A stretch of DNA of 64,000 nucleotides from Marispirochaeta sp964554875 (GCA_964554875.1 CAZKQJ010000020.1:13457-77456), one strand, 5' to 3'; counted from the first letter of the stretch, positions 44,028 through 52,962 are shown. Translations and numbers: made by a program. The notes: a model not told the origin generated them from the sequence alone.

Positions 44028-44045
44028 GGTTAAACACCGTCAATG

Positions 44046-44090
44046 AAAAAGGGCTGCCCGGAGAAAAATCCCCGGACAGCCCCATTTTTT
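44046..44090. terminator. Bidirectional terminator
   Basis: GGGCTGCCCGG (44051) pairs with CCGGACAGCCC with one mismatch, flanked by an A run on the left and a T run on the right. It can end both the reductase gene (plus) and the hexuronate operon (minus). Confidence 0.85.
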
Positions 44091-44105
44091 CTCGATCAGA
44101 ATATT

Positions 44106-45350
44106 CTAGAAAAACACACGTTTTATGTGGCGTTCAAGCAGGTTTTCCCTGACCTGGTCGGCAACGACATCCTCGTAGCGTTCCAGGGCGTCGGTCCAGC
44201 GGCTTCCCATCTGGGAGGCGACTTTGTAGCCCACGTGCAGAAGCTGCCGCACGTGCATGTTGTAGAGCTTTTCCGACTGATCGTGGCGCAGGACCTTTGC
44301 GAAGAAGGGACCTGACCAGCCGTCCACCTCATCGGGACCGGGCAGCTTGTTCTTGTCGATGTCGATGACTGCGGCGTAGGGAGCACAGAGCTCATCGAAC
44401 TTCTTCAGTCCCGTGCGGTACACCTCCCTGGCGATCTCGAGGCCTTCTCCGCCGGCTTCGGCCAGCCCGATAATCTCCTCCAGCCAGGTCGTTCCGGCGG
44501 TCTTCAGGTGAAGTCCCGCATCGTGCTTGCGCATGGCTGCCTGCATTCCGGGATAGATGGAAAACTTGTCGCTCCCGGAGTGAATGGAGAGTTTAAGGTT
44601 ATCCGGAAGACCGAACTCCTTGACGGCGAAGGCTATTACGCAGACATCCTCGTCGAACTCCTTGTTGAACTGCTCGACGTTGCCAACATAGTCAACACCC
44701 TTGTTGAAGCGACCGGTAAACTTGGGGGCGATTGTCTGGGCGGGGATGCCTTCGTCGGCTATGGCAGCCAGAATGAAGAGCAGCTCGTCGGGAGTCTGGG
44801 GAAGATCGGTCTCGTCCATGGAGACCTCGGGGATAAAGTTCCCCTCCCCCTTCTTCTCGAGGACATGACGGTAGATCTTTCCTGCTTCCTGTACAGCCAG
44901 CAGGTATTTTTCGGCGATGCTCCGGAGTTTTGCCTCGGTTATCTCCAGCTTTTTCTCTATCCCGGGAACATCGATGCTGCCGATGTAGGAGGAGTACTTC
45001 TTTACGAAGGCTTCGATGGAATCCGTGTCCGCGGCCTTTCCGGTAAAATCGGCGACGTCCAGGGTGTAGAAGTCAGAGGCTTCGATAAAAAGGTTCACGT
45101 TCCCAAGGCCGATGTGGTCGGCGTCCACGTAGTAGGAGTCCTTCCAGTTCAAAGCCTTGACCGCCTCGTCAGCCTCTTTGCGGGCGGACATGGGGTCGGT
45201 TCCCACGATGCTGTGTTCCCGGTAGCTCTTGTTCCAGACCGGGACAATATCGATTCCCATCTCCTTGGCGGCTATAATCGCCTCGAGCTGAGGTCTTCCC
45301 TGATGAAAAAAGCGGTCGCCGCAGCCGAATGAATATTTTTCCAGTTTCAT
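44106..45350 (-). CDS. uxaE: Tagaturonate/fructuronate epimerase (UxaE type)
   Basis: 414 residues. The start YSFGCGDRFFHQGRPQLEAI and the metal-site-like segments FIPEVSMDETDLPQTPDEL, APKFTGRFNKGVDYVG, LSIHSGSDKFSIYP and LHLKTAGTTWLEE match the UxaE family described first in Thermotoga. It links the galacturonate branch (tagaturonate) to fructuronate, so no separate tagaturonate reductase is needed. It is last of the operon, 27 bp after uxaC. AAGGAG precedes the ATG. Confidence 0.85.
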   Translation of the reverse strand: MKLEKYSFGCGDRFFHQGRPQLEAIIAAKEMGIDIVPVWNKSYREHSIVGTDPMSARKEADEAVKALNWKDSYYVDADHIGLGNVNLFIEASDFYTLDVADFTGKAADTDSIEAFVKKYSSYIGSIDVPGIEKKLEITEAKLRSIAEKYLLAVQEAGKIYRHVLEKKGEGNFIPEVSMDETDLPQTPDELLFILAAIADEGIPAQTIAPKFTGRFNKGVDYVGNVEQFNKEFDEDVCVIAFAVKEFGLPDNLKLSIHSGSDKFSIYPGMQAAMRKHDAGLHLKTAGTTWLEEIIGLAEAGGEGLEIAREVYRTGLKKFDELCAPYAAVIDIDKNKLPGPDEVDGWSGPFFAKVLRHDQSEKLYNMHVRQLLHVGYKVASQMGSRWTDALERYEDVVADQVRENLLERHIKRVFF

Positions 45351-45377
45351 GTTTATTCTCCTTACAGTAGTCTGTGC

Positions 45378-46799
45378 TTAATCAATTTCCATGCCGAAGT
45401 AGTTCCGGGCATTGTTGTAACAGATATCCGCGATCATGCCTCCCAGAAGGTCCATGTCCCGCGGGGCTTCTCCCTCTTCCACCCAGGTGCCGACCATATT
45501 GCACAGGATGCGCCGGAAGTAGTCGTGCCGGGGATAGGAGAGAAAACTCCTCGAATCGGTGATCATGCCCACGAAGCGGCTCAGAAGCCCGATGTTCGCC
45601 AGGGCGCTCATCTGGCTCAGCATGCCCTCTTTCTGATCGTTGAACCACCAGGCGGTACCCAGCTGGATCTTGCCGGGGGTACTTCCGTCCTGAAAGCTTC
45701 CGCCGATGGATGCCAGAAGCTCGTTGTCCCGGGGATTCAGGGTGTAGAGGATGGTCTTCGGCAGCAGCTCTTCCATATCCAGGGCATCGAGGAAATTGCG
45801 GAGGGGTACTGCGATTTGACCGTCTGCCATGCCGTCCAGACCTGTATCGGGTCCCAGTTTCTTAAAAAGTCGTGTGTTGTTGTTCCGCAGACAATTCAGG
45901 TGAAGCTGCATTACCCAGCCCCTCTTCGCGTTCATCCTTCCAAAGTGGAGCATCAGGGCGGTACGGAATTTGTCTGCCTCTTCGGAGCTGACCTCTCCGC
46001 CGGTCTTCGCCTTTTTGAAGATGGCCTCCAGCTCCGCGTCGGAGGAGGGAACGTACACCGGCAGGGTCAGAGCATGGTCCGAGAGGCGCCCCCCCATGGA
46101 GTGGAAAAACTCGTGCCGCTTGTCCAGGGCGGAGAGCAGATCCCCGAAGGAGTCGATGCTCATGGAAGCGGCTGCCCCCAATCTGGAAAGATACTCGATC
46201 CATGCCTCGCCTGTCTCCACTGCCATGGACCTGTCCGGCCTGAAGGCGGGGTACATCTTTGATTTGAAGCTGGTGTCCGCAGCCACCGAGGCATGGTGTT
46301 CAAGACTGTCCGCGGGATCATCCGTAGTACAGACCGCCTTTACATTGAAGTGCTCCATGATACCCCGGGCCCGGAACTCATCGCCGGAGGCGAGCTTTGT
46401 ATTGATATCCTCGTATATGCCTTTGGCAGTCTCGGGATTCAACAGCTTACCGGTAATACCGAAGGGATCCTTCATCTCCATGTGGGTCCAGTGGTACAGG
46501 GGGTTTCCGATGGTTTTGGGAACCGTCTCCGCCCAGGCGGCGAACTTCTCCCAGTCCGGGGCGTCTCCGGTACAGTAACGTTCAGCCACACCGTTGGCCC
46601 GCATGGCGCGCCACTTGTAATGGTCTCCGTAGAGCCAGATTTCGGTGAGGTTTCTGAACTGCTTGTTCTCCGCCACCTGCTCCGGCGGCAGATGGCAGTG
46701 ATAATCGAATATGGGCATATCCGCTGCGTACTCATGGTAGAGGGTGCGGGCCGCATCGTTCTGCAGCATGAAATCGTCATCGAGAAACTGTTTCGCCAT
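45378..46799 (-). CDS. uxaC: Uronate isomerase
   Basis: 473 residues. UxaC landmarks: MPIFDYHCHLPPEQVA (metal HxH), ERYCTGDAPDWEKFAAWAETVPKTIGNPLYHWTHMEM, CTTDDPADSLEHH, and RGWVMQLHLNCLRNNNTR (further metal histidine region). It isomerises D-glucuronate to D-fructuronate and D-galacturonate to D-tagaturonate. The ATG follows AAGGAG; a longer frame into the intergenic region is rejected. It lies between the mannonate oxidoreductase and uxaE genes. Confidence 0.95.
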   Translation of the reverse strand: MAKQFLDDDFMLQNDAARTLYHEYAADMPIFDYHCHLPPEQVAENKQFRNLTEIWLYGDHYKWRAMRANGVAERYCTGDAPDWEKFAAWAETVPKTIGNPLYHWTHMEMKDPFGITGKLLNPETAKGIYEDINTKLASGDEFRARGIMEHFNVKAVCTTDDPADSLEHHASVAADTSFKSKMYPAFRPDRSMAVETGEAWIEYLSRLGAAASMSIDSFGDLLSALDKRHEFFHSMGGRLSDHALTLPVYVPSSDAELEAIFKKAKTGGEVSSEEADKFRTALMLHFGRMNAKRGWVMQLHLNCLRNNNTRLFKKLGPDTGLDGMADGQIAVPLRNFLDALDMEELLPKTILYTLNPRDNELLASIGGSFQDGSTPGKIQLGTAWWFNDQKEGMLSQMSALANIGLLSRFVGMITDSRSFLSYPRHDYFRRILCNMVGTWVEEGEAPRDMDLLGGMIADICYNNARNYFGMEID

Positions 46800-46821
46800 A
46801 AAAGACTCCTTTTTTACTACT

Positions 46822-47637
46822 TTAGATATTATGAACCAGGTAACCGCCGTCCACCGGAATCGAGACACCGGTTACAAAGCCGGAAGCCTTTTCGCTGCAG
46901 AGGAAGAGCAGCGCCCCGGCAAGCTCCTGGACTTCGCCAAAACGGCCGAAAGGGGTATGATCGATGATGGCCTGGCCTCTGGCAGTCAGATTTCCCGTAG
47001 TCTCGTCCATCAGGAGAGCCTTGTTCTGCTTGCCTACAAAGAATCCCGGAGCAATGGCATTTACACGGATACCGTCGGGGGCGAACTCCCGGGCGCCGGC
47101 CATGGTAAGGTTCAGAACCGCCATCTTCGCGGCACCGTAGGCGTGGGTTCCGGAAAGGGGTATGTAGCTGGTCATGGAGGTCAGGTTGATGATGCTTCCC
47201 TTGATCTTCCTTTCCCTCCATTTTTTTACGAACACCTTGGTGGGAACCATCAGGCCGGCTACCAGATTGAGGTGAAGAACCTCTTCGAAGATCTTCATGT
47301 CAACGTCCACCCAGTCGGATTTTCCCCGGTTGCCCCCTGCGGCATTAATCAGGATATCCACGGAGCCGAACTGCTTTTCCGTCTCTTCGTAGGCTTCGGC
47401 CACGCCTGCCTCGTCACCGGCATCGACCTTGACCCGCTGAATCTGGTCTGTCAAACCCGTAGCTGTGGTGAGCTTTTCCAGGTTCTCGTCGATGGAGGGA
47501 TACCTGTGTCCCCAGAGAGAAACGTTGGCCCCAGCCCGGAGCAGGGATTCACCCATGGCATAGGCGATGTTTCCGCCTCCGCCGGTAATTACGGCGGTTT
47601 TGCCTTTTAAACTGAACATCTCTTCCAAATAACTCAT
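46822..47637 (-). CDS. SDR-type D-mannonate oxidoreductase (fructuronate reductase)
   Basis: 271 residues. Classical SDR: TGGGGNIAYAMGE (cofactor loop), INAAGGN, LTSMTSYIPLSGTHAYGAAKMA (Ser, Tyr, Lys), FVTGVSIPVDGGY. SDR enzymes of this type replace the long-chain UxuB in several hexuronate clusters and reduce D-fructuronate to D-mannonate. That assignment rests on the neighbours (uxaC, uxaE, DeoR). The ATG follows AAGGAACGG. It is 22 bp before uxaC. Confidence 0.82.
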   Translation of the reverse strand: MSYLEEMFSLKGKTAVITGGGGNIAYAMGESLLRAGANVSLWGHRYPSIDENLEKLTTATGLTDQIQRVKVDAGDEAGVAEAYEETEKQFGSVDILINAAGGNRGKSDWVDVDMKIFEEVLHLNLVAGLMVPTKVFVKKWRERKIKGSIINLTSMTSYIPLSGTHAYGAAKMAVLNLTMAGAREFAPDGIRVNAIAPGFFVGKQNKALLMDETTGNLTARGQAIIDHTPFGRFGEVQELAGALLFLCSEKASGFVTGVSIPVDGGYLVHNI

Positions 47638-47699
47638 AATCCGTTCCTTAAAAGTAAATTTTATCCCCCGGCCTTTACGACCCGGGTTGGCATCCAAAG

Positions 47700-48476
47700 T
47701 CAGTCGCTGTATTCCGCAGAATAGTCGGCCAACAGGACATCGATTCCCGCTGCCCGCATTTTATCTTCACCGGAAAAATCCCTGTCGGTAATCAGAACAT
47801 CCACAATGTCGGCCCGGGCAAAGACTGAAAAAGCGGAGTACTCGTATTTCGATGAGTCCGCCAGTATCACCCGCCGTTCGGAAACCTCCAGGGCCCGCTG
47901 CTTGAGCTGAGCCTCCAGGATATTCTGGGACGAAAAAACACCCGCAGCGGAAAACCCGGTGGCCCCCATAAAGCAGGTCCCGATCTGAAAGTCCCGCAGG
48001 TTCTCTATGGCTGTGGGCCCGAGAAAACTGCCGGCCTCCTTGTGATAAGCTCCCCCCACAGCGATCAGACTTATTCCCGGGCTGTCCGCCAGGCGGTTCA
48101 TCACATCGATTGAGTTGGTTACAACCCTCAGGGCAATCTCCGCCACCGCCGCTGCAAAGAGCATACAGGTGGACCCGGAATCTATGTAGATGGTGTCCCC
48201 TTCCCTGACGAGCTCAGCTGCTCTGGCTGCTATGGCCAGTTTCCTTTCCCGGTTCTCGTTGCGCCGCATGTTCAAGGTCCTCCGAAATCTGCGATCCTCC
48301 GCCAGTTCGGCTCCCCCGTGGGTACGGATCAGAAAGCCCATCTCCTCGAGGGTTGTAAGGTCCTTTCGGATGGTAACCTCGGAAACCTTCAGCCTTGCGG
48401 TAAGATCTCCCACGCTGACGGAGCGCAACCGGGAGAGAATGCTAAGTATTTCATCGTGCCGTCTGTTGGCTGGCAT
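47700..48476 (-). CDS. DeoR-family regulator of the hexuronate genes
   Basis: 258 residues. Winged helix RHDEILSILSRLRSVSVGDLTARLKVSEVTIRKDLTTLEEMGFLIRTHGGA and DeoRC sensor (IYIDSGSTCMLF, VVTNSIDVMNRL, FMGATGFSAAGVFSSQ, ILADSSKYEYSAF). It probably responds to a hexuronate-derived phosphate or acid. It heads the minus-strand operon and faces the HAD-larA-gnd operon across 179 bp, so it can control both. Confidence 0.9.
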   Translation of the reverse strand: MPANRRHDEILSILSRLRSVSVGDLTARLKVSEVTIRKDLTTLEEMGFLIRTHGGAELAEDRRFRRTLNMRRNENRERKLAIAARAAELVREGDTIYIDSGSTCMLFAAAVAEIALRVVTNSIDVMNRLADSPGISLIAVGGAYHKEAGSFLGPTAIENLRDFQIGTCFMGATGFSAAGVFSSQNILEAQLKQRALEVSERRVILADSSKYEYSAFSVFARADIVDVLITDRDFSGEDKMRAAGIDVLLADYSAEYSD

Positions 48477-48544
48477 TTCGTTTCCTTTCGGTTTCTACAG
48501 TAGTACGCAATACGGTGGGTGTCAATGAGAAAATGTAAGGGTTT

Positions 48545-48617
48545 ACAAAACTTGACACAGCCCCGTTGACATAGTACAAGTTTCATTACAGACTGATAAA
48601 CGTAAGCGTACAAAACT
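48545..48617 (+). promoter_or_regulatory. Divergent hexuronate regulatory region
   Basis: TTGACA (48552) and TACAAG (48575) are 17 bp apart and could be the promoter of the HAD operon. ACAAAACT occurs at 48545 and again at 48610, each preceded by TT or GT, with a variant GTACAAG between. These direct repeats are plausible binding sites for the DeoR protein. Confidence 0.45.
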
Positions 48618-48655
48618 ATCGTATCCCGCCGGTCTTGTACCGTCAAGGAGGAATA

Positions 48656-49540
48656 ATGAGCGACCCAGTACAGGAATTAAAGGATTTTAAACCTCAAAAG
48701 GAGTTCTTCGTTGGTATCGATTCCGACGGTTGCGCCTTCGACTCCATGGAGATCAAACACAAGGAGTGTTTCTGCCCCCAGTTTATCTACCACTTTGGTC
48801 TGCAGTCGGTTTCAAAATACGCCCGGGAGGTATGGGAGTTTGTAAATCTATACTCCAAAAACCGGGGCTGTAACCGCTTCATGGCTATCCAGTACGCCAC
48901 TGAGCTTCTTGCTGCCCGTAAAGAGGTAAAGGACCGTCACGCCGAGGTTCCGGTTCTCAAGGACCTGGCGGACTGGTGCAAACGGGAGACGAAACTAGGA
49001 AATCCCGCATTCCTGGCGGAGGTGGAACGGAACCCCTCTGACGAGATGAAGATGATCAAAGCCTGGTCCCTGGGGGTCAACGAAACCATCGCCTGGTTCG
49101 TCAAGAATGTGCCCCCCTATCCCCTGGTGGAAGAGAGCCTTCAGAAAATGACGGAAAAAGCCGACGCCATCGTTGTCAGCCAGACTCCCACCGAAGCTCT
49201 GGAAAGAGAATGGGGCGAACACGACATTGACAAGTACGTCCGCATGATCGCCGGCCAGGAACGGGGAACCAAGACCGAACATATCAAGTTTGCCGCCGGC
49301 GGCAAGTATCCCGCGGAAAAGATTCTGATGATCGGCGACGCCCCGGGGGACTACAAGGCCGCTAAAGGAAACAATGCCCTCTTTTTCCCCATCAACCCCG
49401 GACACGAGGAGGCGAGCTGGGAAAAACTCTACAACGAGGGCCTGGACCGCTTTTTTGCCGGGACCTTTGCCGGGAGCTACCAGGAGGAGCTTCTGAAGGA
49501 GTTTGATCAGTACCTCCCCGAAAAGCCTGGCTGGAACTAG
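48656..49540 (+). CDS. HAD-superfamily protein of the hexuronate cluster
   Basis: 294 residues. HAD motif I is VGIDSDGCAFDSME (nucleophile Asp), motif II VVSQTP, and a motif III/IV region KILMIGDAPGDYKAA (acidic metal ligands). The large cap inserted after motif I is helical. It probably dephosphorylates a sugar-acid phosphate or rescues a dead-end product; the substrate is unknown. The ATG is preceded by AAGGAGGAA. It is first in an operon with a LarA-like gene (20 bp gap) and gnd. Confidence 0.78.
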   Translation: MSDPVQELKDFKPQKEFFVGIDSDGCAFDSMEIKHKECFCPQFIYHFGLQSVSKYAREVWEFVNLYSKNRGCNRFMAIQYATELLAARKEVKDRHAEVPVLKDLADWCKRETKLGNPAFLAEVERNPSDEMKMIKAWSLGVNETIAWFVKNVPPYPLVEESLQKMTEKADAIVVSQTPTEALEREWGEHDIDKYVRMIAGQERGTKTEHIKFAAGGKYPAEKILMIGDAPGDYKAAKGNNALFFPINPGHEEASWEKLYNEGLDRFFAGTFAGSYQEELLKEFDQYLPEKPGWN

Positions 49541-49560
49541 GCCGGAAGGAGAGAGGAGAA

Positions 49561-50841
49561 ATGCTCTATTACGCCACAGGCTCGAAAGACAGGGTTATTA
49601 ATGACGAGGAACTAAAAAGCATCGTCCAGGCCACCTTAAAGAAACTGGGGAATCCGAAGAAGGTACTCGCCCTGCCCCCGGACATGAGCCGTTTTCATTC
49701 CCAGGCGGGAAAGATTACCACCTTTCTGTACAACTACTACGGAAAGGCCCTTACGGACATCATGCCTGCCATAGGGACCCATGCCCCCATGAGCAGGGAG
49801 GAGACGGACAAGATGTTTCCCGGGGTTCCCCGGGAACTCTTCCGGGAACACCGCTGGCGAAAGGACCTCTCCACCCTGGGGACGGTTCCCGCTGAGTTTG
49901 TAAAGGAACAGACCGGTGGAATGCTCGATTTCGACTGGCCGGCCCAGGTCAACAGCCTGCTTACAGACGGCGGTCACGATCTTATCCTTTCGGTGGGACA
50001 GGTGGTGCCCCACGAGGTCATCGGCCTTGCAAACTACAACAAGAACATCTTTGTCGGAACCGGCGGCCAGGAGGGTATCAACAAGAGCCATTTCGTGGGC
50101 GCCGTCTACGGTATGGAGAGAATCATGGGACGGGCGGACAATCCCGTCCGGGCAATCCTGAACTATGCCTCCGAGCACTTCGGCGACACGCTCCCCAGGC
50201 TGGTCTACATTCTTACCGTAATCGGCCGGGCAGAGGACGGAAGCCTGCCCATCCGGGGCCTTTTTATCGGGGATGATCACGAGTGCTTCTACAAGGCCGC
50301 GGAACTCTCCCTGAAGGTCAACTTTACCATGCTCGACAGGCCTATAAAAAAGGCGGTGGTTTACCTTGATCCCGAGGAGTTCAAGAGCACCTGGATCGGG
50401 AACAAGAGTATCTACCGTACCCGCATGGCTATAGCCGATGGAGGAGAGCTCATCGTTCTGGCCCCGGGGGTCAAGGAGTTCGGGGAGGATGCGGAGAACG
50501 ACAGGATCATCCGCAAGTACGGCTACGTGCGCACCAGCGAGGTACTCCGCCTGGTGGATGAGAACGAGGACCTGCAGCAGAACCTGGGGGTAGCAGCCCA
50601 CCTGATTCACGGTTCCCCGGAGGGACGTTTCTCCATAACCTACTGTCCGGGACACTTGAGCAGGGAAGAAATCAGCGCCGTGGGTTATACATACGCCGAT
50701 ATCAGTGAGACTACCCGGCGCTACAACCCGGAAAGCCTCACCGACGGCTGGAATACCCTCCCTGACGGCGAAGAAATCTATTATGTATCCAACCCTGCGG
50801 TAGGCCTCTGGGCCGTGCCGGAGAGATTTACTGACAACTGA
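49561..50841 (+). CDS. LarA-family nickel-pincer racemase/epimerase, possible gluconate/mannonate epimerase
   Basis: 426 residues. The LarA catalytic set is visible: GTH (His74), PHE (His151), lysine at 161 (NYNKN) and His177 (NKSH). The spacing of the last three (10 and 26 residues from the first) equals that of His174, Lys184 and His200 in Lactobacillus LarA, where lysine bears the nickel-pincer nucleotide. LarA relatives include a D-gluconate 2-epimerase. Between a mannonate-forming operon and gnd, interconversion of D-mannonate and D-gluconate is the best guess. Cofactor genes larB, larC and larE are not in the window. Confidence 0.75.
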   Translation: MLYYATGSKDRVINDEELKSIVQATLKKLGNPKKVLALPPDMSRFHSQAGKITTFLYNYYGKALTDIMPAIGTHAPMSREETDKMFPGVPRELFREHRWRKDLSTLGTVPAEFVKEQTGGMLDFDWPAQVNSLLTDGGHDLILSVGQVVPHEVIGLANYNKNIFVGTGGQEGINKSHFVGAVYGMERIMGRADNPVRAILNYASEHFGDTLPRLVYILTVIGRAEDGSLPIRGLFIGDDHECFYKAAELSLKVNFTMLDRPIKKAVVYLDPEEFKSTWIGNKSIYRTRMAIADGGELIVLAPGVKEFGEDAENDRIIRKYGYVRTSEVLRLVDENEDLQQNLGVAAHLIHGSPEGRFSITYCPGHLSREEISAVGYTYADISETTRRYNPESLTDGWNTLPDGEEIYYVSNPAVGLWAVPERFTDN

Positions 50842-50877
50842 CAGTTTTATTACAGAGTAAGAGTATAAGGAGTCATT

Positions 50878-52338
50878 ATGGCGGAAAAAAAAGCGGATAT
50901 CGGCCTCATCGGCCTGGCGGTTATGGGACAGAACCTCGTCCTGAACATGAACGACAAGGGATTCAAGGTTGCTGTTTTTAACCGGACCGTAAGCAAGGTA
51001 GACGATTTTCTGAAAGGTCCGGCCCAAGGTCGGGAGACAATCTACGGCGCCCACTCCATGGAGGAGTTTGTCGCCCTGCTGGAACGCCCCCGGAAGGTTA
51101 TGCTCATGGTAAAGGCAGGAGACGTGGTGGACAGCTTCATCGAGATGGTCCTGCCCCACCTTGAAGAGGGAGACCTGATTATCGACGGCGGAAACTCCCA
51201 CTTTCCCGATACCATTCGCCGCACCAAAGCCCTGGCGGACAAGGGTATTCTCTATATCGGCACCGGTGTATCCGGCGGCGAAGAGGGGGCACGCCTTGGA
51301 CCATCCATGATGCCCGGGGGAAACAAGAAGGCCTGGCCCCTGGTAAAGGATATTTTCCAGTCCATCTCCGCCAAGACCGACGACGGCGAGCCCTGCTGCG
51401 ACTGGGTCGGAGAAGACGGCGCGGGTCACTACGTAAAGATGGTCCACAACGGCATTGAATACGGGGATATGCAGCTGATCTGCGAGGCCTACATGCTCAT
51501 GAAAAATGCCTTAGGGATGGACGCCGACGAGATGCACGAGGTATTCAAGGAGTGGAACACCGGCGACCTGGACTCCTATCTGATCCAGATTACCCGGGAT
51601 ATTCTGGCTTACAAGGACGAGGACGGATCAGCCCTGGTTGAGAAGATCCTGGATACCGCCGGCCAGAAGGGTACCGGCAAATGGACGGGAGTCAGCTCTC
51701 TTGATCTGGGAGTACCGGTAACCCTGATCGGCGAGGCGGTCTTTGCCCGCTGTCTTTCCGCCATGAAGGAGGAAAGGGTCGAAGCCGGCAAGGTGCTCTC
51801 CGGACCGGATACCAGGTTCTCGGGAGACAAAGCCACCTTTATAGAAGATATAAAGAAGGCCCTTCTGGCAAGCAAGATCATCTCCTACACTCAAGGGTAT
51901 ATGCTGATGCGGGAAGCCGCCAGAGAGTACGGCTGGAACCTGAACTACGGCGGAATTGCCCTCATGTGGCGGGGTGGATGCATTATCCGTTCTGTCTTCC
52001 TGGGGCGTATCAAGGAAGCCTTCGATAAGAAGGCTGACCTGAACAACCTGCTCATGGACGACTGGTTCAAGAACAAGATCGACGAGTGCCAGGCCTCCTG
52101 GCGTCGGGTTGTGGCCAAAGCCGTGGAACTGGGTATTCCCACCCCGGCCTTCTCCACCGCCCTGGCTTTCTACGACGGTTACCGGAACGACCGGCTTCCC
52201 GCCAACCTGCTCCAGGCCCAGCGGGACTACTTCGGGGCCCACACCTACGAACGCGTGGACAAGCCCCGGGGCAAGTTTTTCCACACCAACTGGACCGGAA
52301 CCGGCGGAGACGTTTCCGCCAGTACCTACAACGTGTAA
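50878..52338 (+). CDS. gnd: 6-phosphogluconate dehydrogenase, decarboxylating
   Basis: 486 residues, long form. NADP site IGLIGLAVMGQNLVLNM, substrate segments IDGGNSHFPDT, GTGVSGGEEGARLGPSMMPGG and VKMVHNGIEYGDMQLI (catalytic lysine), and the C-terminal RAQRDYFGAHTYERVD. It oxidises 6-phosphogluconate to ribulose 5-phosphate and CO2. Being the last gene of the HAD-larA operon suggests it serves hexuronate or gluconate use, not only the oxidative pentose-phosphate pathway. A terminator follows. Confidence 0.95.
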   Translation: MAEKKADIGLIGLAVMGQNLVLNMNDKGFKVAVFNRTVSKVDDFLKGPAQGRETIYGAHSMEEFVALLERPRKVMLMVKAGDVVDSFIEMVLPHLEEGDLIIDGGNSHFPDTIRRTKALADKGILYIGTGVSGGEEGARLGPSMMPGGNKKAWPLVKDIFQSISAKTDDGEPCCDWVGEDGAGHYVKMVHNGIEYGDMQLICEAYMLMKNALGMDADEMHEVFKEWNTGDLDSYLIQITRDILAYKDEDGSALVEKILDTAGQKGTGKWTGVSSLDLGVPVTLIGEAVFARCLSAMKEERVEAGKVLSGPDTRFSGDKATFIEDIKKALLASKIISYTQGYMLMREAAREYGWNLNYGGIALMWRGGCIIRSVFLGRIKEAFDKKADLNNLLMDDWFKNKIDECQASWRRVVAKAVELGIPTPAFSTALAFYDGYRNDRLPANLLQAQRDYFGAHTYERVDKPRGKFFHTNWTGTGGDVSASTYNV

Positions 52339-52361
52339 AAATTACCGTATCGATGGATATC

Positions 52362-52391
52362 AACCGCCGGGATAACCCCGGCGGTTTTTTT
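52362..52391 (+). terminator. Rho-independent terminator after gnd
   Basis: AACCGCCGGGG-type stem (52362-52371) pairs with CCCCGGCGGTT, followed by seven T residues. Confidence 0.9.
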
Positions 52392-52422
52392 CCGGATTTT
52401 TAATTTCCGGATATCCGCATAT

Positions 52423-52569
52423 AGTGTTCAGAATCGTGGGGATGGAAATCCCTTCGCGCCGGGATTATACCGATAAGCTGGATATTCCCCCGGATAAAAC
52501 CACCTTGGGCTGGTAAAATCTTTCCACGTCAGCCTTTGGCAGCCCTTCATCCCCACGATTCTGAACAGT
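52423..52569. repeat. 147-bp element with terminal inverted repeats, copy 2
   Basis: The ends are GTGTTCAGAATCGTGGGGAT (from the second base) and its reverse complement with one mismatch near the tip. They match the ends of the element at 8271-8416; the lengths differ by one base, yet the interiors are unrelated by eye. It lies between the gnd terminator and a candidate RNA gene, 32 bp before that gene's promoter. Confidence 0.8.
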
Positions 52570-52600
52570 AAAAAAATCCCAAGGAAATTTACCGAAAAAT

Positions 52601-52629
52601 TTGACTTCCGGAACATGATGGACTACATT
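52601..52629 (+). promoter_or_regulatory. Promoter of the candidate structured RNA
   Basis: TTGACT (52601-52606) and TACATT (52624-52629) are separated by exactly 17 bp, predicting a transcript start near 52636. Confidence 0.55.
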
Positions 52630-52635
52630 GATGGT

Positions 52636-52889
52636 GTTGGATGTTTCTTGTTATAAGGAGGCACCGATGGAACAACCGCCTGTAAGGACAGGCCGGGATC
52701 AGACCCGGCATTCGGATTGTGTTGGTAGATTTTAATTTTATCAAAGCGGAGGCGCCTATAGAAATACACTATAGAGTGGCTTACCGAAGAGGTAATTTCG
52801 AACTCCTTTGGGAGTAACAAAACGAAATACCAGTTCCTTTCAAATTACAGGAACGATATTTACAAGCCGGCTTAAGGCCGGCTTTTTTT
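52636..52889 (+). ncRNA. Candidate structured RNA of about 254 nt with own promoter and terminator
   Basis: Successive hairpins are visible: GCCTGT-AAGG-ACAGGC, CCGGG-ATCAGA-CCCGG, CTATAG-AAATACA-CTATAG, TTACC-GAAGA-GGTAA, ACTCC-TTTG-GGAGT and GTTCCT...AGGAAC. It ends in a strong terminator (AAGCCGGC-TTAAG-GCCGGCTT plus seven T, 52864-52889). The terminator works only on the plus strand. No known class (6S, tmRNA, RNase P, SRP, common riboswitches) is recognised, and no gene lies close enough downstream to be regulated in cis without passing the terminator. It also contains a short ORF with a good ribosome-binding site, so a small mRNA is the alternative. Confidence 0.55.
52667..52735 (+). 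CDS. 22-codon ORF inside the candidate RNA
   Basis: AAGGAGG lies 5 nt before an ATG that opens 22 codons (MEQPPVRTGRDQ...), basic overall, ending in TAA. Two of the RNA's hairpins fall within it. It may be a leader peptide or microprotein of a dual-function RNA, or chance. Confidence 0.3.
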   Translation: MEQPPVRTGRDQTRHSDCVGRF

Positions 52890-52962
52890 ATTGATATCCT
52901 GCATGATTTTCACTGTGGATTTTTGCATTCCCCCAGACCTCTGTATATAATAGTAAATACCA

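Noticed and set aside
49636..51447. A 603-codon open frame antisense to the LarA-like and gnd genes
   Set aside because: It is the mirror of two well-conserved genes in GC-rich sequence; the translation has no family features and crosses their intergenic region.
52339..52962. Considered as 6S RNA, tmRNA, RNase P or SRP RNA
   Set aside because: None of the signature sequences of these RNAs could be found.
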